64,000 nt of DNA from Haematobia irritans (GCF_050003625.1 NC_134400.1:227456085-227520084), one strand, 5' to 3'. Shown: positions 24,119 to 37,100, counted from the stretch's first letter. Notes: generated by a model from the sequence alone, not told the origin. Numbers and translations: made by a program.

Positions 24119-24235
24119 CAAAAAAATGTATGTTTCTGTTAAATAATGTTATGTTTGCATAGGCTCGTGGGCGCTGCAAACTATGCTATATAAATGTAAC
24201 TTAAAACGATAATTATCTACTGGTGACTATAACAG

Positions 24236-24312
24236 CTACGTAGCCCAGTGGATAGTGTGTTGGCTTACAAACTGTATGGTCCTCGGTTCGAGTCTCCGTG
24301 CAGGCGAAAGGT
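24236..24312 (+). other. tRNA-Val-like sequence, related to the family A core
   Basis: GTAGCCCAGTGGATAG (box A), CTTACAAACTG (anticodon region), GGTCCTCGGTTCGAGTC (box B). The T stem is imperfect. The module shares CTTACAAACTGTRTGGTCC with the family A core, which points to a common tRNA ancestor. An A-type end (GATTTTTTTTGAGGGTG) closes this block at about 24617. Confidence 0.5.
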
Positions 24313-24699
24313 AAAATTTAAAAAATTTTATAAAAGTGAATAATTTCTTCAACATTATTTGTATTACAGAGAAAGGTGCCAATAACTAAAAAATTTCGTG
24401 GAAGTGAAAATTACGAGTATGTTAGGGAATGAGCACAATCGTGTTTGGGAAAAAGTCTTCCAAGCATATAATATTTTTGGCTCAAAATGTTTCCAAACAT
24501 ATAATATGTTCACATAAAACAAACATATTAATGTTTCGGCAGTATGCAATAATATATGTGCTTCCTGCAAAATATGTTTGGAACATATGTTAAAGAAGCG
24601 ATTTTTTTTGAGGGTGTATGTATAATTTTATTACTTTTTTACTGATTTTGTTTTCACTTTAGTGAAAATTAGCGGCTAAACTCGAACTTAATACGTAGT

Positions 24700-25545
24700 T
24701 ACGTAGATTCTATTGGTTACATTTTACAGGCCACAGGTTATTATTGTCAAAAACATGTCTGGTTACTACTGGTTACCAAAGACTATTAATAAAGAAGACG
24801 TGAGATAAGCTTGTTCTTCCTCTTTTTCTTGAAGAAACAGAGATTAATATCATACATGTTCCATGAGACATTGCAACTTTTTTTCGGTTTCTCTTTTCAT
24901 TTTACATTCGTAACAAAACTTAATTCGCTTATTTTAGCAATTTTTTTAACTCCTAAACGAACAAAAACACTTCGTGAAACACTTTATTAATAATTTAGTG
25001 CAACCGACACAGAAATTTGCTTGAAATTTTGGAAAAAATAGCTAAATAAAAATTGTCTGCATCAAACCAGTAAGTTCGGAGAGCTTTTCCAACAAGTATG
25101 AGATTAATCTCCGTTTTCTATTACTAACACTATCAAAGCCCAATTCACGTCTTCTTTATTAATGGTCTTTGCTGGTTACATAGGTAACATTAAAATGTAA
25201 ACAAAACAAATTGAAAATATTTAATATCTTTTGTTTACTAACATTAAAATTATAAACAAAACTGACATTTGGATGTACTTGAATTCTGTTGTTTTTGTTT
25301 TTTTTTTTGTAATACTGTTGTAAATAGCAAAATAACACTTTATAGATTTTAACTTGTTTGAACTATTTGTTTTCGAATCATAGTAGTCATTGAAGTTGTT
25401 TTACTTTTTGTGTCAGAAAATTTTGTACATCGATACTTTTAGCTTGCCTCAATAAAACTTTCATTATATTCACATCGACAAATTTGTTTGTGCGCGTTTT
25501 ATTTCATCTGGAACACCAAATTCTCACATGTTATGAACCCATCCC
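24700..25545 (+). repeat. Probable 5' LTR and leader region of the copia-type element
   Basis: No gene seen. A polyadenylation-like CAATAAAAC at about 25450 and the end AATTCTCACA followed by TGTTATGAACCC, 50-60 bp before the gag start, suggest an LTR end and primer-binding region. The LTR start cannot be fixed, because the 3' LTR is not preserved. Confidence 0.35.
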
Positions 25546-25594
25546 GCTCCCAGTGCGCTAATAAAGAATAATCTAGAAGAACGTGTGTGTCAAA

Positions 25595-26640
25595 ATGAGT
25601 TTTACAAATGTGAAAATCGAACCTTTAGGAAAGGATAATTTTGATACATGGAAAATTCAAGTAGAGGCGCTATTAATAAAGATTAATTCATGGAAATATG
25701 TCAATGGAAGTTTTCCAAAACCGATAGAACCGGAACAAAAAGTATTGAAATGGGAATTAGAAGACAGCAAGGCAAAATCCGACTTGATTTTGTCGATTTC
25801 TCCAGCGGAATTGAAGCAGATAAAAAAAACTGCAAGACATCCAAAGAGGTATGGGATAAATTACATGGAATTTACCAATCAAAGGGTCCTGCTCGTAAAG
25901 CCATGCTCTTGAAATCTTTGATTTTGTTAAAAATGAAGTATGGAGAGGACGTAAGAGAACATATAAGAAAGTTTTTCGATATTGTAGACAAAATAAATGA
26001 AATGGATTTACATATGATGTCGATGATTTGCTGACAATAATGTTATTGTATATTAGTCATTTAGAATTGCGATAGAGACTCAAGAGTAGCTTGGTACAGA
26101 AACACTAAAGGTAAAACTTTTGGAGGAATATGAAGCCAGGAAAATAAATTTCATCGATGAACCCACTGATGCTATGTTTGTGAAAAAAAAATCAAAAGAA
26201 GTGCGAGCATAACAAGCCGAAGGGTGAGAAATTTAATTTTTCATGTTATAGCTGTGGAAAAGTTGGACACATGGCAAAAGATTGCAAATTCAAGAATACG
26301 AAAAATAATGGAAATATTAAAGGTAAGAACGATGAGACATCGAAAAATGCTGATATAGCTATGGTTGTGAATGCCGGAAAAAGCAAATGGTGCTTAGATT
26401 CGGGTGCATCTTCACATATGTGCTCAGAACGGAAAAAGTTTTTTAAAATCCAAGAAGCATCAGCACAAGTATTACATCTGGCAAATAACGAGTCAATGGT
26501 GATGTAAGAATGAATTCGAAAGGCGGCTGCACAGCAAGATTAGAAGGTACATTATTCGTCCCAGATTTGCGTTCGAATTTGTTGTCTGTAGCGAAAATGA
26601 CAGACCATGGATTTGAGGTAAGATTTTCAAAGAACTCTGC
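25595..26640 (+). pseudogene. Copia-type gag and protease, broken
   Basis: ATG at 25595 begins MSFTNVKIEPLGKDNFDTWK, the typical copia/UBN2 gag start. After a frameshift near 25830 the frame continues (KTSKEVWDKLHGIYQSKG), with stops at about 26033 and later. A CCHC zinc knuckle (CYSCGKVGHMAKDC) lies at 26244-26285, followed by the retroviral-type protease motif WCLDSGASSHMC at about 26388. The reading ends at the border of element D1. In the intact polyprotein these domains package RNA and mature the particle. This copy has at least three breaks and is dead. Confidence 0.85.
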
Positions 26641-27418
26641 GGCATTTCAAAGTTCCATTTCATCCTCATCGCTACCACAGACTCGTAAGTGACACTGCAA
26701 CAATCGCCAACTGTGATAGTATTTTGCCATCACTATTCGCATGAATGTATTTTACCATCACTATTGTTACAAGAGCCATTTTATATTTTGTGAAACACCA
26801 AGCACAAATAGCTTCTTATAATTTATTTAAATAAAACGATAATGAAGGGCTGAAAACATAGTTATTTCGCTTAAAATTGTGAAAGATATATTGGTGAACA
26901 GTTTTTGACTTTCCAAATGGAATAAAGTGATAGTTTTTCGAATATTTTTCCAGACACGCTGCCTCCATTGGGAATAAAAGTACTGGCTGATAGACGCTAC
27001 AACATGTAACTTGCAACTTGTAACTCAACATCAATCTTTTATTAATGCATAAAAATATGTTAAATGTGATGTGATAGTCGTATAAATGTTATATTTATAA
27101 GAATTTATAAATATTTAATCAAATTAATAAACATCTGAACAATCATGCTTTACTTGACCACAATGGTTCTTTTACAACTATCTTAAAATTCACTTTTTCT
27201 GATAGTTTGAAGCGGCTCTTATTGACGTCCTTCTAAATGTATCCAGAAGGGCACCTAATAATTGCACTCATGCGATACTTTTTTGTAGTAACTTGGCGTG
27301 GTACAACTTCTCAATAGTGACGGCGCTTTTCCGAGGAGTTTTGGATATCGTATACGACTGTTTTCGACGTAGTGGGGATTCTCAGAAGCGCCCCCAAATT
27401 CAAAAAATGTTGGCAGGG
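26641..27418 (+). mobile_element. Family D element, copy 1, inside copia-type element
   Basis: About 780 bp: CATTTCAAAGTTCCATTTC at the left, AAAAAATGTTGGCAGGG at the right. It separates the protease from the integrase. The same junctions recur, inverted, at 55595 and 57111. Confidence 0.75.
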
Positions 27419-28016
27419 ATATGAAGGCTATAAGGAATAAAGATTTGTACTACGCCGAGGAAGAAATCGAAGAAAACAGCAGGGTTACTCAAATCAATAT
27501 TCTTCAAGAATGGCATGATCGACTTGGCCACCTTAATGAGAAGGATTTGAAAGATATCACAAAGAAAAAGTAATTGGTGCGGACATATGTACTGATGTAC
27601 AATTAAATATTTGTGAAACGTGTATTAAGGGGAAGCATACCCAAAAGTCAAATGAACTACAAGATTTAGTTCATACAGACGTATGTGGTCCAATGAAAGT
27701 GAATTCCTTGGGTGGCAGTAGATATTTTTTGACTTTCATTGACGATAAATCCAGATGGTGCGAAGTGTATTTCTTGAAAAAGAAAAGCGAAGTGGCTGAA
27801 AAATTTATTGAATACAAAAACCTTGTCGAGAAAAGAACTGGATGCAAGGTAAAAACGATCTGATAATGGCACGGATTACACAAACAAATTTTTTACAAAT
27901 TTTTTAAAGAATCACGGTAAAAAGAATGAATTTACGGTCGAATATACGCCACAGCAAAATGGCTCCAAGTTTCTGGGCAGAAGCTTTTTTGAAATCCTGA
28001 AGGGAACGTTGCTAGT
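27419..28016 (+). pseudogene. Copia-type integrase fragment
   Basis: Reads LQEWHDRLGHLNEKDLKD (the H...H part of the integrase zinc finger), a C..C pair (ICETCIKGKH), then DLVHTDVCGPMKVNSLGG with the first catalytic Asp, and FIDDKSRWCEVYFLKKK. A frameshift/stop follows near 27860; the remainder (EYTPQQNGSK) lacks the catalytic Glu context. It lacks 24 bp (8 codons) that the other copy at 56.9 kb keeps. Confidence 0.8.
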
Positions 28017-28331
28017 ATGATAAACAACAATGAACCATTAAATGTGAAAGACGCTTTAAGAAGTTCCGAAGCTAAAAAGTGGAAGAAGGCATTGAGAGCC
28101 GAGTATAAAGCATTATTAAAGAACAAAACATGGGCTGTGGTAAATCTTCCTAGAGGACAGAGAGTCGTAGATTGTAAATGGGTACTTAGGAAGAAATACA
28201 ATAAAGATGGTAATATTGAAAAATATAAAGCTAGACTTGTGGCAAAAGGTTTTAGTCATGTCCCTGGTGTAGACTTCAGTGAAATTTTGTCCCAGTTGCA
28301 AGAATTGGATCTATCCGTTTGATAATGGCAT
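28017..28331 (+). pseudogene. Copia-type reverse transcriptase, 5' part (interrupted)
   Basis: INNNEPLNVKDALRSSEAKK through VDCKWVLRKKYNKDGNIEKY and RLVAKGFSHVPGVDFSEI: the start of the copia RVT_2 domain. Coding is cut at GATAATGGCAT by element D2 and resumes at 30752 (TGGCTGCTGAG). The interrupted frame also has a frameshift after FSEI. Confidence 0.85.
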
Positions 28332-28596
28332 CCCTGTCAGCATTTCAAAGTTCCATTTCATCCTCATCGCTACCACAGACTCGTAAATGTCACCACAACC
28401 ATCGCAAACTGTGATGGGGGAAGCATATCAAAAAGTACAAAATGTACATGAAAGTATCTTGCCATCACTACTGTTAGAAGAGCCATTTTATTTTTTGTGA
28501 AACGCCAAGCGCAACCAGCTTGTTATATTTTATTTAAATAAAAACGAAAATAAAGTTCTGAAAACATAGATATTACGCTTAAAATTGTGAAAGGTA

Positions 28597-29528
28597 AAGG
28601 GTGATTTGTTAAGAGCTTGATAACTTTTTAAAAAAAAAAACGCATAAAATTTGCAAAATCTCATCGGTTCTTTATTTGAAACGTTAGATTGGTCCATGAC
28701 ATTTACTTTTTGAAGATAATTTCATTTAAATGTTGACCGCGGCTGCGTCTTAGGTGGTCCATTCGGAAAGTCCAATTTTGGGCAACTTTTTCGAGCATTT
28801 CGGCCGGAATAGCCCGAATTTCTTCGGAAATGTTGTCTTCCAAAGCTGGAATAGTTGCTGGCTTATTTCTGTAGACTTTAGACTTGACGTAGCCCCACAA
28901 AAAATAGTCTAAAGGCGTCAAATCGCATGATCTTGGTGGCCAACTTACCGGTCCATTTCTTGAGATGAATTGTTCTCCGAAGTTTTCCCTCAAAATGGCC
29001 ATAGAATCGCGAGCTGTGTGGCATGTAGCGCCATCTTGTTGAAACCACATGTCAACCAAGTTCAGTTCTTCCATTTTTGGCAACAAAAAGTTTGTTAGCA
29101 TCGAACGATAGCGATCGCCATTCACCGTAACGTTGCGTCCAACAGCATCTTTGAAAAAATACGGTCCAATGATTCCACCAGCGTACAAACCACACCAAAC
29201 AGTGCATTTTTCGGGATGCATGGGCAGTTCTTGAACGGCTTCTGGTTGCTCTTCACTCCAAATGCGGCAATTTTGCTTATTTACGTAGCCATTCAACCAG
29301 AAATGAGCCTCATCGCTGAACAAAATTTGTCGATAAAAAAGCGGATTTTCTGCCACTGATTTTGGTAATAAAATTCAATGATTTGCAAGCGTTGCTCGTT
29401 AGTAAGTCTATTCATGATGAAATGTCAAAGCATACTGAGCATCTTTCTCTTTGACACCATGTCTGAAATCCCACGTGATCTGTCAAATACTAATGCATGA
29501 AAATCCTAACCTCAAAAGAATCACCCTT
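28597..29528 (-). mobile_element. Tc1/mariner-like element, copy 3 (internally deleted)
   Basis: 932 bp, AAGGGTGATTTG/AATCACCCTT ends, TA at 28595-28596 and 29529-29530. Almost identical to copy 2, including the deletion junction. Confidence 0.88.
28703..29415 (-). pseudogene. Tc1/mariner-like transposase lacking the DNA-binding half
   Basis: As in copy 2: the native start at 29415 (MNRLTNEQRLQII) is followed by the deletion and a frame change. The 217-residue remainder from 29356 carries all three catalytic Asp regions (FSDEAHF, FQQDGATC, DLTPLDYFLWG) and the full C-terminus. It is probably a non-autonomous copy spread by a full-length relative. Confidence 0.88.
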
Positions 29529-29802
29529 TATATGGTAGACGCTGCAATATGTAACTTGCTACTTAAACCTCAACATCATTCTTTTGTTAATGCAAAAAAT
29601 TATGTAAAATGTGATGAGATAAACCGAAAAATGTTATATTTATGAGAAATTATAAATGTTTAATCAAACCAATAAACATCTACACAATCGTGTTTTACTT
29701 GACCACAATGATTCTTCTACAATTACCTTAAAATGCACTTTTTCTGATAGTTTGCAGGGGTTCTTATTGGCGTCCTTCGAAATTGATCTAAACCCTGCCA
29801 AC

Positions 29803-30578
29803 ATTTTTTGAATTTGGGGGCGCTTCAGAGAATCCCCACTACGTCGAAAACAGTCGTATACGATATCCAAAACTCCTCGGAAAAGCGCCGTCACTATTGA
29901 GAAGTTGTACCACGCCAAGTTACTACAAAAAAGTATCGCATGAGTGCAATTATTAGGAGCCCTTCTGGATACATTTAGAAGGACGCCAATAAGAGCCCCT
30001 TCAAACAATCAGACAAAGTGCATTTTAAGATAGTTGTAAAAGAATCATTGTGGTCAAGTAAAACACGATTGTTTAGATGTTTATTAATTTTATGAAACAT
30101 TTATAAATTCTCATAAATATAACATTTATACGGCTATCACATCACATTTAACACATTTTTATGCATTAATAAGAGATTGATGTTGAGTTACAAGTTGTAA
30201 GTTAAATGTTGTAGCGTCTATCAGCCAGTACTTTTATTCCCAATGGAGGCAGCGTGTCTGGAAAAATATTTGAAAAACTATCACTTTATTCCATTTGGAA
30301 AGTCAAAAATTGTTCACCAATTTACTTTTCACAATTTTAAGCGTAATAACTATGTTTTCAGCACTTTATTTTCGTTTTCATTGACATAAATTATAATAAG
30401 CCAGTTGCGCTTGGTGTTTCACAAAATATAAAATGGCTCTTGTAACAATAGTGATGGCAAAATACTTTCATGCGAATAGTGATGGCAAAATACTATCACA
30501 GTTGGCGATTGTTGCAGTGTCACTTACGAGTCTGTGGTAGCGATGAGGATGAAATGGAACATTGAAATGCTGGCAGGG
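29803..30578 (-). mobile_element. Family D element, copy 3, inverted, nested in D2
   Basis: Complete element of 776 bp: CCCTGCCAACATTTTTTGAA at the left and GAAATGCTGGCAGGG at the right. It is inserted at GATCTA|TAAAGGCACC of D2. Confidence 0.8.
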
Positions 30579-30751
30579 AATAGGCACCTAATAATTGCAC
30601 TGATGAGAAACTTTTTCATAGTAACTTGGCGTGGTACAACTTCTCAATAGTGACAGCGCTTTTCCTACGAGTTTTTGATGTCGTATATGATTGTTTTCGA
30701 CGTAGTGGGGATTCTCAGAAGCGCCCCAAATTCAAAAAATGTTGGCAGGGA

Positions 30752-31640
30752 TTGGCTGCTGAGTTGAAACTTGACGTATACCAACTCGATTCTGTCTCTG
30801 CGTACCTAAATGGCGAACTAGAAGAGAAAATTTACATGAATTTGTCGGAAGAACTTAATGATATCCTGAACGAAAAAGAAATGCGAGTCTATGGGGACAA
30901 TAAGGTATGTTTGCTCCAAAAATCAATTGAGACTTGTGGCAAAAGGTTTTAGTCAAGTCCCTGGTGTAGACTTCAGTGAAACTTTTGCCCCAGTTGCAAG
31001 AATTGGATCTATCCGTTTGATAATGGCATTGGCTGCTGAGTTAAAACTTGACGTATACCAACTCGATTTTGTCTCTTCATACCTAAATGGCGAACTAGAA
31101 GAGAAAATTTACATGAATTTGCCGGAAGAACTTGATGATATACTGAACCAAAAATAAATGCGAGTCTATGGGGACAATAAGGTATGTTTGCTCCAAAAAT
31201 CAATTTATGAGTTAAAACAATCGGGACGACAGTGGTATAAAAAGTTGGATGAAAAACTTCAGAAACTGCAACTGAAGCCTATTGATTCTGATCCGTGCGT
31301 TTACATTTCAAAGCAAGGGGAAGCTATAACCCTGGTAGCAATTTATGTCGACCATTTCATAATCGCAACAAACGATGAGAGAAGTTGGAAACAACTCAAG
31401 AAGGAGTTAAGTAAATGCTTTGAAATGAAGGGCTTAGGAAGATTGAATATGTGCTTGGGAATAGAACTCAACCAAGATCCGGAAACCAAGGAAATAACAA
31501 TGTCACAAAAGAAGTACGTCCATACAATATTGAAACGATTTAATATGATAAACTCGAACCCAGTAAGTACTCCTCTGAATAGTAGCGTAAAGTTGTCTAA
31601 AGAAATGTGTCGAAAAAGGAAGAAAAGGAGGAAGTAAGAA
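30752..31640 (+). pseudogene. Copia-type reverse transcriptase, with internal tandem duplication
   Basis: 30752-30929 (LAAELKLDVYQLDSVSAYLN through KVCLLQKSI) continues the part cut at 28331. At 30930 the sequence jumps back to RLVAKGFSQVPGVDFSETFAPV and reads the same segment again to 31205 and onward (YELKQSGRQWYKKLDEKLQK, LVAIYVDHFIIATNDE). The catalytic box is YVDH where YVDD is expected, so the active site is damaged. Stops occur after LNQK (31155) and RKKRRK (31635). Confidence 0.85.
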
Positions 31641-32109
31641 ATTTACCATATCAAAATTTAGTTGGTTCACTAATGTACCTGGCGGTAAGTGTACTTAGCC
31701 AATTTAATAGCAACTATGGTAAAGCTCATTGGATCGCTGGTAAACGAGTACTGTGATACCTAAAAGGAACTGAGAACTATGGTTTACATTACAAGATGAC
31801 TGACGAATCTCTAACAGGATTTGCTGAAGCAGTTTGGGGATCAGATATTGATGATAGAAGATCGTATTCCGGATTTGCACTCAAGGTTGCGAATGCAGCC
31901 ATAACATGGGAATCCAGAAAGCAAAGAACTGTTGCAATGTCAAGTACAGAAGCCGAGTACATGTCGATTTCAGATTCTACCAAAGAAGCTATTTATCTAC
32001 GAACGTTTCTACAAGAAGTCATGGGAACACAAGAAACGATAAAAATCTACAATGACAATCAAGGCGCAACATTATTGAGTAATAATCCAATATTATTAGG
32101 TGCCCGTTC
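31641..32109 (+). pseudogene. Copia-type RNase H fragment
   Basis: LPYQNLVGSLMYLAV (after a frame change), then LTGFAEAVWGSDIDDRRSYSG, TWESRKQRTVAMSSTEAEYM and IYNDNQGATLLSNNP, the copia RNase H core. The usual D of the first motif is present as SD.D. It is cut by D5 at LGARSHKF. Confidence 0.8.
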
Positions 32110-32725
32110 ACATAAATTTAGAACGACGCCAATAAGAGCCCCTTCAAACTATCAGAAAAAGTGCATTTTAAGATAGTTGTAAAATAATCATTATGGTCAA
32201 GTACGAGTGTAACACGATTGTTTAGATTTTTATTAATTTGATTAAACTTTTATAAATTCTTATAAATATAACATTTATACCACTATCAGAACACATTTAA
32301 CATAATTTTTGCATTAATAATAGAATGATGTTGAGTTACATGTTGCAGCGTCTATCAGCCAGTGTTTTTATTCTCGATGCAAGCAGCGTGTCTGTAAAAT
32401 ATTTGAAAAAACGATCACTTTATTCCATTTGGAAAGTCAGCAATTGTTCACCAATATACCTTTCACAATTTTAAGCAAAATAACTATGTTTTCAGCACTT
32501 CATTAGCGTTTTTATTTAAATTATAATAAGCTAGTTGCGCTTGGTGTTTCACAAAATATAAATATAAATATGGTTCTTGTAACAATAGTGATGGCAATAT
32601 ACTTTCATGTACATTTCATACTGTTTGATACGCTTTCCCCCATCACAGTTGGCGATTGTTGTAGTGTCAGTTACGAGTCTGTGGTAGCGATGAGGATGAA
32701 ATGGAACTTTTAAATGCTGGCTGGG
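32110..32725 (-). mobile_element. Family D element, copy 5, inverted and 5'-truncated
   Basis: Matches D from the GACGCCAATAAGAGCC segment to the end (AAATGCTGGCTGGG). It truncates the copia RNase H. Confidence 0.7.
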
Positions 32726-33229
32726 AATAAGCCACCAAGATGTTGCGACTTTAAAACCTTCCTGTCGGACCATGTGAAAGAATGCTATCAACCCAGCGTC
32801 GAATCACAGCCTCAACGATAGAATTCACATATATTTGTCTAAAATTTGCTTTTCATTATCAACTGCATACTTTTCCCTTTATTATGAAATAAATATCCGA
32901 GCATTTATCTCAAAACATTAAAATTTTCTTCGAATACGAAAATACCAACTCTTATTGGAAAATACTTTACAAAAATATAGAGTCCTTTTAGAAGATCTTC
33001 ATCAAGTTTAGTTTTTCTGCGGCAATTTTTGCACGGGAAATAAAATAAGGCTTTTGTAGAACAGCCATATATCGACTGCCGAAGACATTGACATGTTAGA
33101 TTTGTGGTTTGGGACAAATATTTATGTTAGCTACATATTCATAGAAGTTCAGCGTATACAAATCCCGGGGTCAATTTAATTAAAAAAATGTAAATTATTA
33201 AAAAGATAGTTTGTTCACAAATGTTATTC
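32726..33229 (-). other. Apparently unique segment with a short Cys-rich frame
   Basis: The minus-strand frame 33117-32905 starts MSQTTNLTCQCLRQSIYGCS and has CxC...C...CxxC spacing (FYFPCKNCRRKTKLDEDLL), followed by an AATAAA near 32888. It has no repeat counterpart in the window. It could be a terminal exon or pseudo-exon of a small zinc-binding protein. I do not recognise the family, and a 70-codon frame can arise by chance. Confidence 0.25.
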
Positions 33230-33790
33230 CATAATCTAAAAATACGAATTGTTCCAGCTTAAAACCATACATTGACTAAACTACAAGAGTAGCTTAACCA
33301 ACAGAGGAAAAGAATGTTTGTCAAATTTATTTGGGCAAAGCCCTATAGACTGCAAGATGGTTGGATGGACGCACGTTTCGGAATTACCACATTCCTCATC
33401 AGCATCCTCTACTTGCAGCAAAACTATCAACCAATTATCAGAATAAATTCAGGCAGCTTATTAAACCCAACAAAAACCACACTTGAACCCTCCGAAAAAA
33501 GGTTTTACATTGATAGCCGGCTTATGCCGAAATAAATTCGAAACAAACATATCTCTTTTCCTATGCCACTGTCAAATCATCGATTTGAATTCACATGGCT
33601 GGGTTTATTTTGAGCGTGCCTCCTCTTCTTTTTCCATTTGTTTTGCCCAAAAAATTTGACAAACATTCTTTTCCTCTGTTGGTTAAGCTACTCTTGTAGT
33701 TTAGTCAATGTATGGTTTTAAGCTGAAATAAAAAAACAACAACAATGCTTAAAGAACAAAACCAACAATAACAAAACAAAACAAATGGAA
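33230..33790. repeat. Dispersed module G, two blocks
   Basis: 33230-33530 is the inverse of 3260-3560 (GGCTTATGCCGAAATAA, CAACCAATTATCAGAATAAA). 33650-33790 repeats part of it again in the other orientation (TAGTTTAGTCAATGTATGG). It may be a decayed retroelement end. The open frame at 33314-33535 is not supported. Confidence 0.45.
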
Positions 33791-34166
33791 AAAGAACAAC
33801 AGATTTAAGCTTTGCGTACCGCCTGTACCGTTTGGTATTGATATTGTATTGATTGGGTTGGCTAACTATCAATAACGTACGATACCGATTTGAGCCCGTA
33901 TGTCAGTGTTGGGCGTTATTCAATAAATTTTTATTCAAATAACAAATAATTTTTTATTCGTTATTTTTCATTTGGAATTTTTTTGAAATCAAATTTCAAC
34001 TGTTATCTGTTTATTTGTGTTACAAATAATTATTCGTCATTCGGTAGTTGTTATTTGTAATAGAAATAATAATTTTTTTGAATCGAAAACAAATAAATTG
34101 AATTTATTGAATTCTTCTGATAAAATAATCTTTTTTGAGGAGCGATAATTGTCTTTATAACTAGGA

Positions 34167-37100
34167 ATGGAACCGGAATGTACAACATCCAAAAATAGTG
34201 ATTCAAGTGAATCTGGTTTTTCCATTTTTGATTGTGCTGTGTGCGTGAAATGTGAGCCTGATTTTGTTAAGATAAATGGAGAGAAAAATTCAACATCAAA
34301 CTTCATATCTCACCTTAAGAGTCGACATGGTAAGGATGCGTTTGAAGAGTACCAGAGCTATAAACGCCTAAAACGTTCTCAAGCGAAGGAGGTAATGAGA
34401 AACAAGTGTGCAAGAGACAAACAAGGGAGTCTCTTTGAGTTGAACGAAGTTGTTACAAAATTTGTAATTGATTCGTTGGAGTCTCCTAGAGTAGTAGAAA
34501 ATCAATACTTCAAAAAAATATGTGAAGCATATACCTCAGGACAATTAATTTCAAGGCTCCAGCTTGGTCGTGAAATAGATAAAAAATTTCAGAGTCATGT
34601 GGTGTAAACTAAGCTAAAACTTAAAGAGAGCAAGTTTGTTTGTACAACTGCTGATATTTGGTCATCACATAAGCGAAGTTTCTTTGGAGTCACTGCCCAC
34701 TGGATACATTTAGGCGACCTGAAAAGGGAATCAGCGGCGCTTTCATGCAGACGTTTTAAAGGTGTGCATTCGAATGATATAGTGGCTGAAATCCTGAATG
34801 AAATACATTTTGAATATGACATAGACACCACAAAATTGATAGCAACCGTCACTGATAATGGAAGTAATTTTGTAAAGGCGTTCAAAGTTTTTGGAGTAGA
34901 AAGGGAAGCAATAGAGATTGCCGACAAATATGAAAGTTATAGTGAATATGATTGTGAGGAGGATTAAAACCAACAAAAGTTGAAATCCGGGAATGAGGTG
35001 TTGCTTAATCATATTCGTTGTAGTAGCCACATACTTAATTTATGCGCATCAAGTGAATTCAAGCGTGTGTTTAAATCAAATATTAGCCTTTTTGAAGTTC
35101 ATCACAGTGTTATGAAAAAGTGCAATATTCTTTGGAGAACTTCAAATCGGTCGAAGTCAGCTGAAATAGTTAAAAATGTCCTTGGCCACACTCTTCGCAG
35201 ACCCGGCGAAACGCGATGGAATTCCCTGTACGATTCACTTGTTCAAATTTACACGGAAAAAGAACAAATGGTACAACTCTGGCGTGAATTAAATATAAAA
35301 GATTTTCTAAAAGAATAAGATTTTAATTACATAAAATAATACTCGATTCTCGGACCTGTTAAGTTTTAAAGGCAAGATATCAGAGGATGCTGTAATAGCC
35401 GCGCTTACGTATCCAAAATTTAAAAAACAAATGGTTTTGCTATGTCCATCCTGATCAGTGTTGCCAGAATTGTTTCACCAAAAACCGCTAGATTTACCCA
35501 AAAAAAAATAGCTAAAAAATGCCAAAAAAAAGAAGCTAGAAAAAAAGCTAAATTTTTTTGTATAAAAATTCACATTTTTGATTCAAATTTAACAAACTTA
35601 AAGGCTTTATTTCACTTAAAATACATATTATTTTCATTTTAATTCATTTTAATTCCACTTCTGTGAGACAGTATCTAAGTCATATTAGCTCTGTTTGCGT
35701 AATCGATACATTTTGATTACTATCACAAATTTTTACTGGAAGTCCTTCGTTTTGTGGGAACTACCTTCCCAACACCTCTTTTTTATTTACTTGTTATTTT
35801 AAAATATTAAATAATCTAAGCATGCTTTGGATTTGATAAAAAAATGATTTGTCAATTTTTTAAGTAAAATTTTAGTTTGGTTTTGAAATTGTGAGAAATT
35901 CGAAATACCTTACTTTTATTTAAATTGTAGAAAATACCTACAGTTTACATTTCCCAGTAAAAACATTTTCCTTTTCATGAGCTATTAAAGTGCTTTAAAA
36001 ACGTGCTAACGACAACTTAAATTTCTAAATTCAGACTCGACTTTAAAGTATGCACCTCTAGCGAAAAATTTCATTCCCATAAGAAATGCATTGCTATTTA
36101 TGCTAACGAAATTTTCGGTAGCGTTCAATTTCGTAAGCTGGTACGCACCTCTAATGAAAATAACACGGTAGTCAAAAGCATATTTTGGCAGCAAACATTT
36201 AATTTATTACAATCATTGTGTGCGTAAAAGTTTTAAAAGGTCTGTAAATAATAAACAATTTATTTGAGGAATATTTGGAACATATATTAACAATTTTTAA
36301 AAGCGATTAGCTGGTTTAAAATTTGTGTACACAGCCCTGTTTTTTTTTTGTTGTAGACTTAAATAAATTTTTGCTACCGAAAATTTCGCTAGAGGTGCAT
36401 ACCGGCCTTAAGTAGAAATTATTATATGTATACGTTTTTAAAATAAAGTGTTGAAAAACATCTTCTATTTTTGAACGCTATTTTGGTTTGTGGTCAAGAT
36501 ACAAAAACTCCTCACATTTAAAGACTATTTCATTAATTTTAGAATTGACCCTAGCCTTCTTTCATGAAAAGATACCCATTTTTAAGCTGAATCACTTAAC
36601 TATAAGGACAAAACGACTTTATCGGCTTTTGGACAAGGAAAACAGTTTATATAAGAGAAATTCACAAATGCTATTATAACCAAAATTCGCGTTCGTATTT
36701 TAAGGAGATGAAATCTTTGGCCTCACGACAATATTTTTTCAGTGCACAAAGTGATTCACACCTACTATATTAATTAGTAATATTGTAATAACTTTAGAAT
36801 ATTATAATAACATACAAATGATAAACGAGTCAAATGTCAATATTCCCAATAATTTACTGACAGTTTATCTAACAAATTTGTATGGTAATAGCAGATTAAA
36901 AGTTTACGATAACTTTTATGAATATGAGGAAAAAACTTTACAACAAGGCGTTTTTGCTGCAAAAATGGCCGCATAATGTCTGGAATCATTATTAATGTTT
37001 CAACTGAGCTTTGAAATATGTGGAAAACCTTAATCTCTGCAGCAAGGCTTAGATAAAAATGCCGTTTTATTCATATTTCAATAGAAACATGTCGAAAATA

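Larger units (their letters stand above)
28332..30753 (+). mobile_element. Family D element, copy 2, itself split twice
   Basis: D sequence is present at 28332-28596, 29529-29802 and 30579-30753. A Tc1/mariner-like copy (28597-29528) and an inverted D (29803-30578) are nested in it. It starts CCCTGTCAGCATTTC and ends TGTTGGCAGGG, with AT at both junctions with the reverse transcriptase. Confidence 0.75.

Noticed and set aside
24045..24312. Functional tRNA genes
   Set aside because: Box A and box B are present, but acceptor and T stems do not pair; the modules recur inside family A elements.
25595..32109. Active retrotransposon
   Set aside because: Multiple frameshifts, stops, YVDH instead of YVDD, three or more insertions and no paired LTRs.
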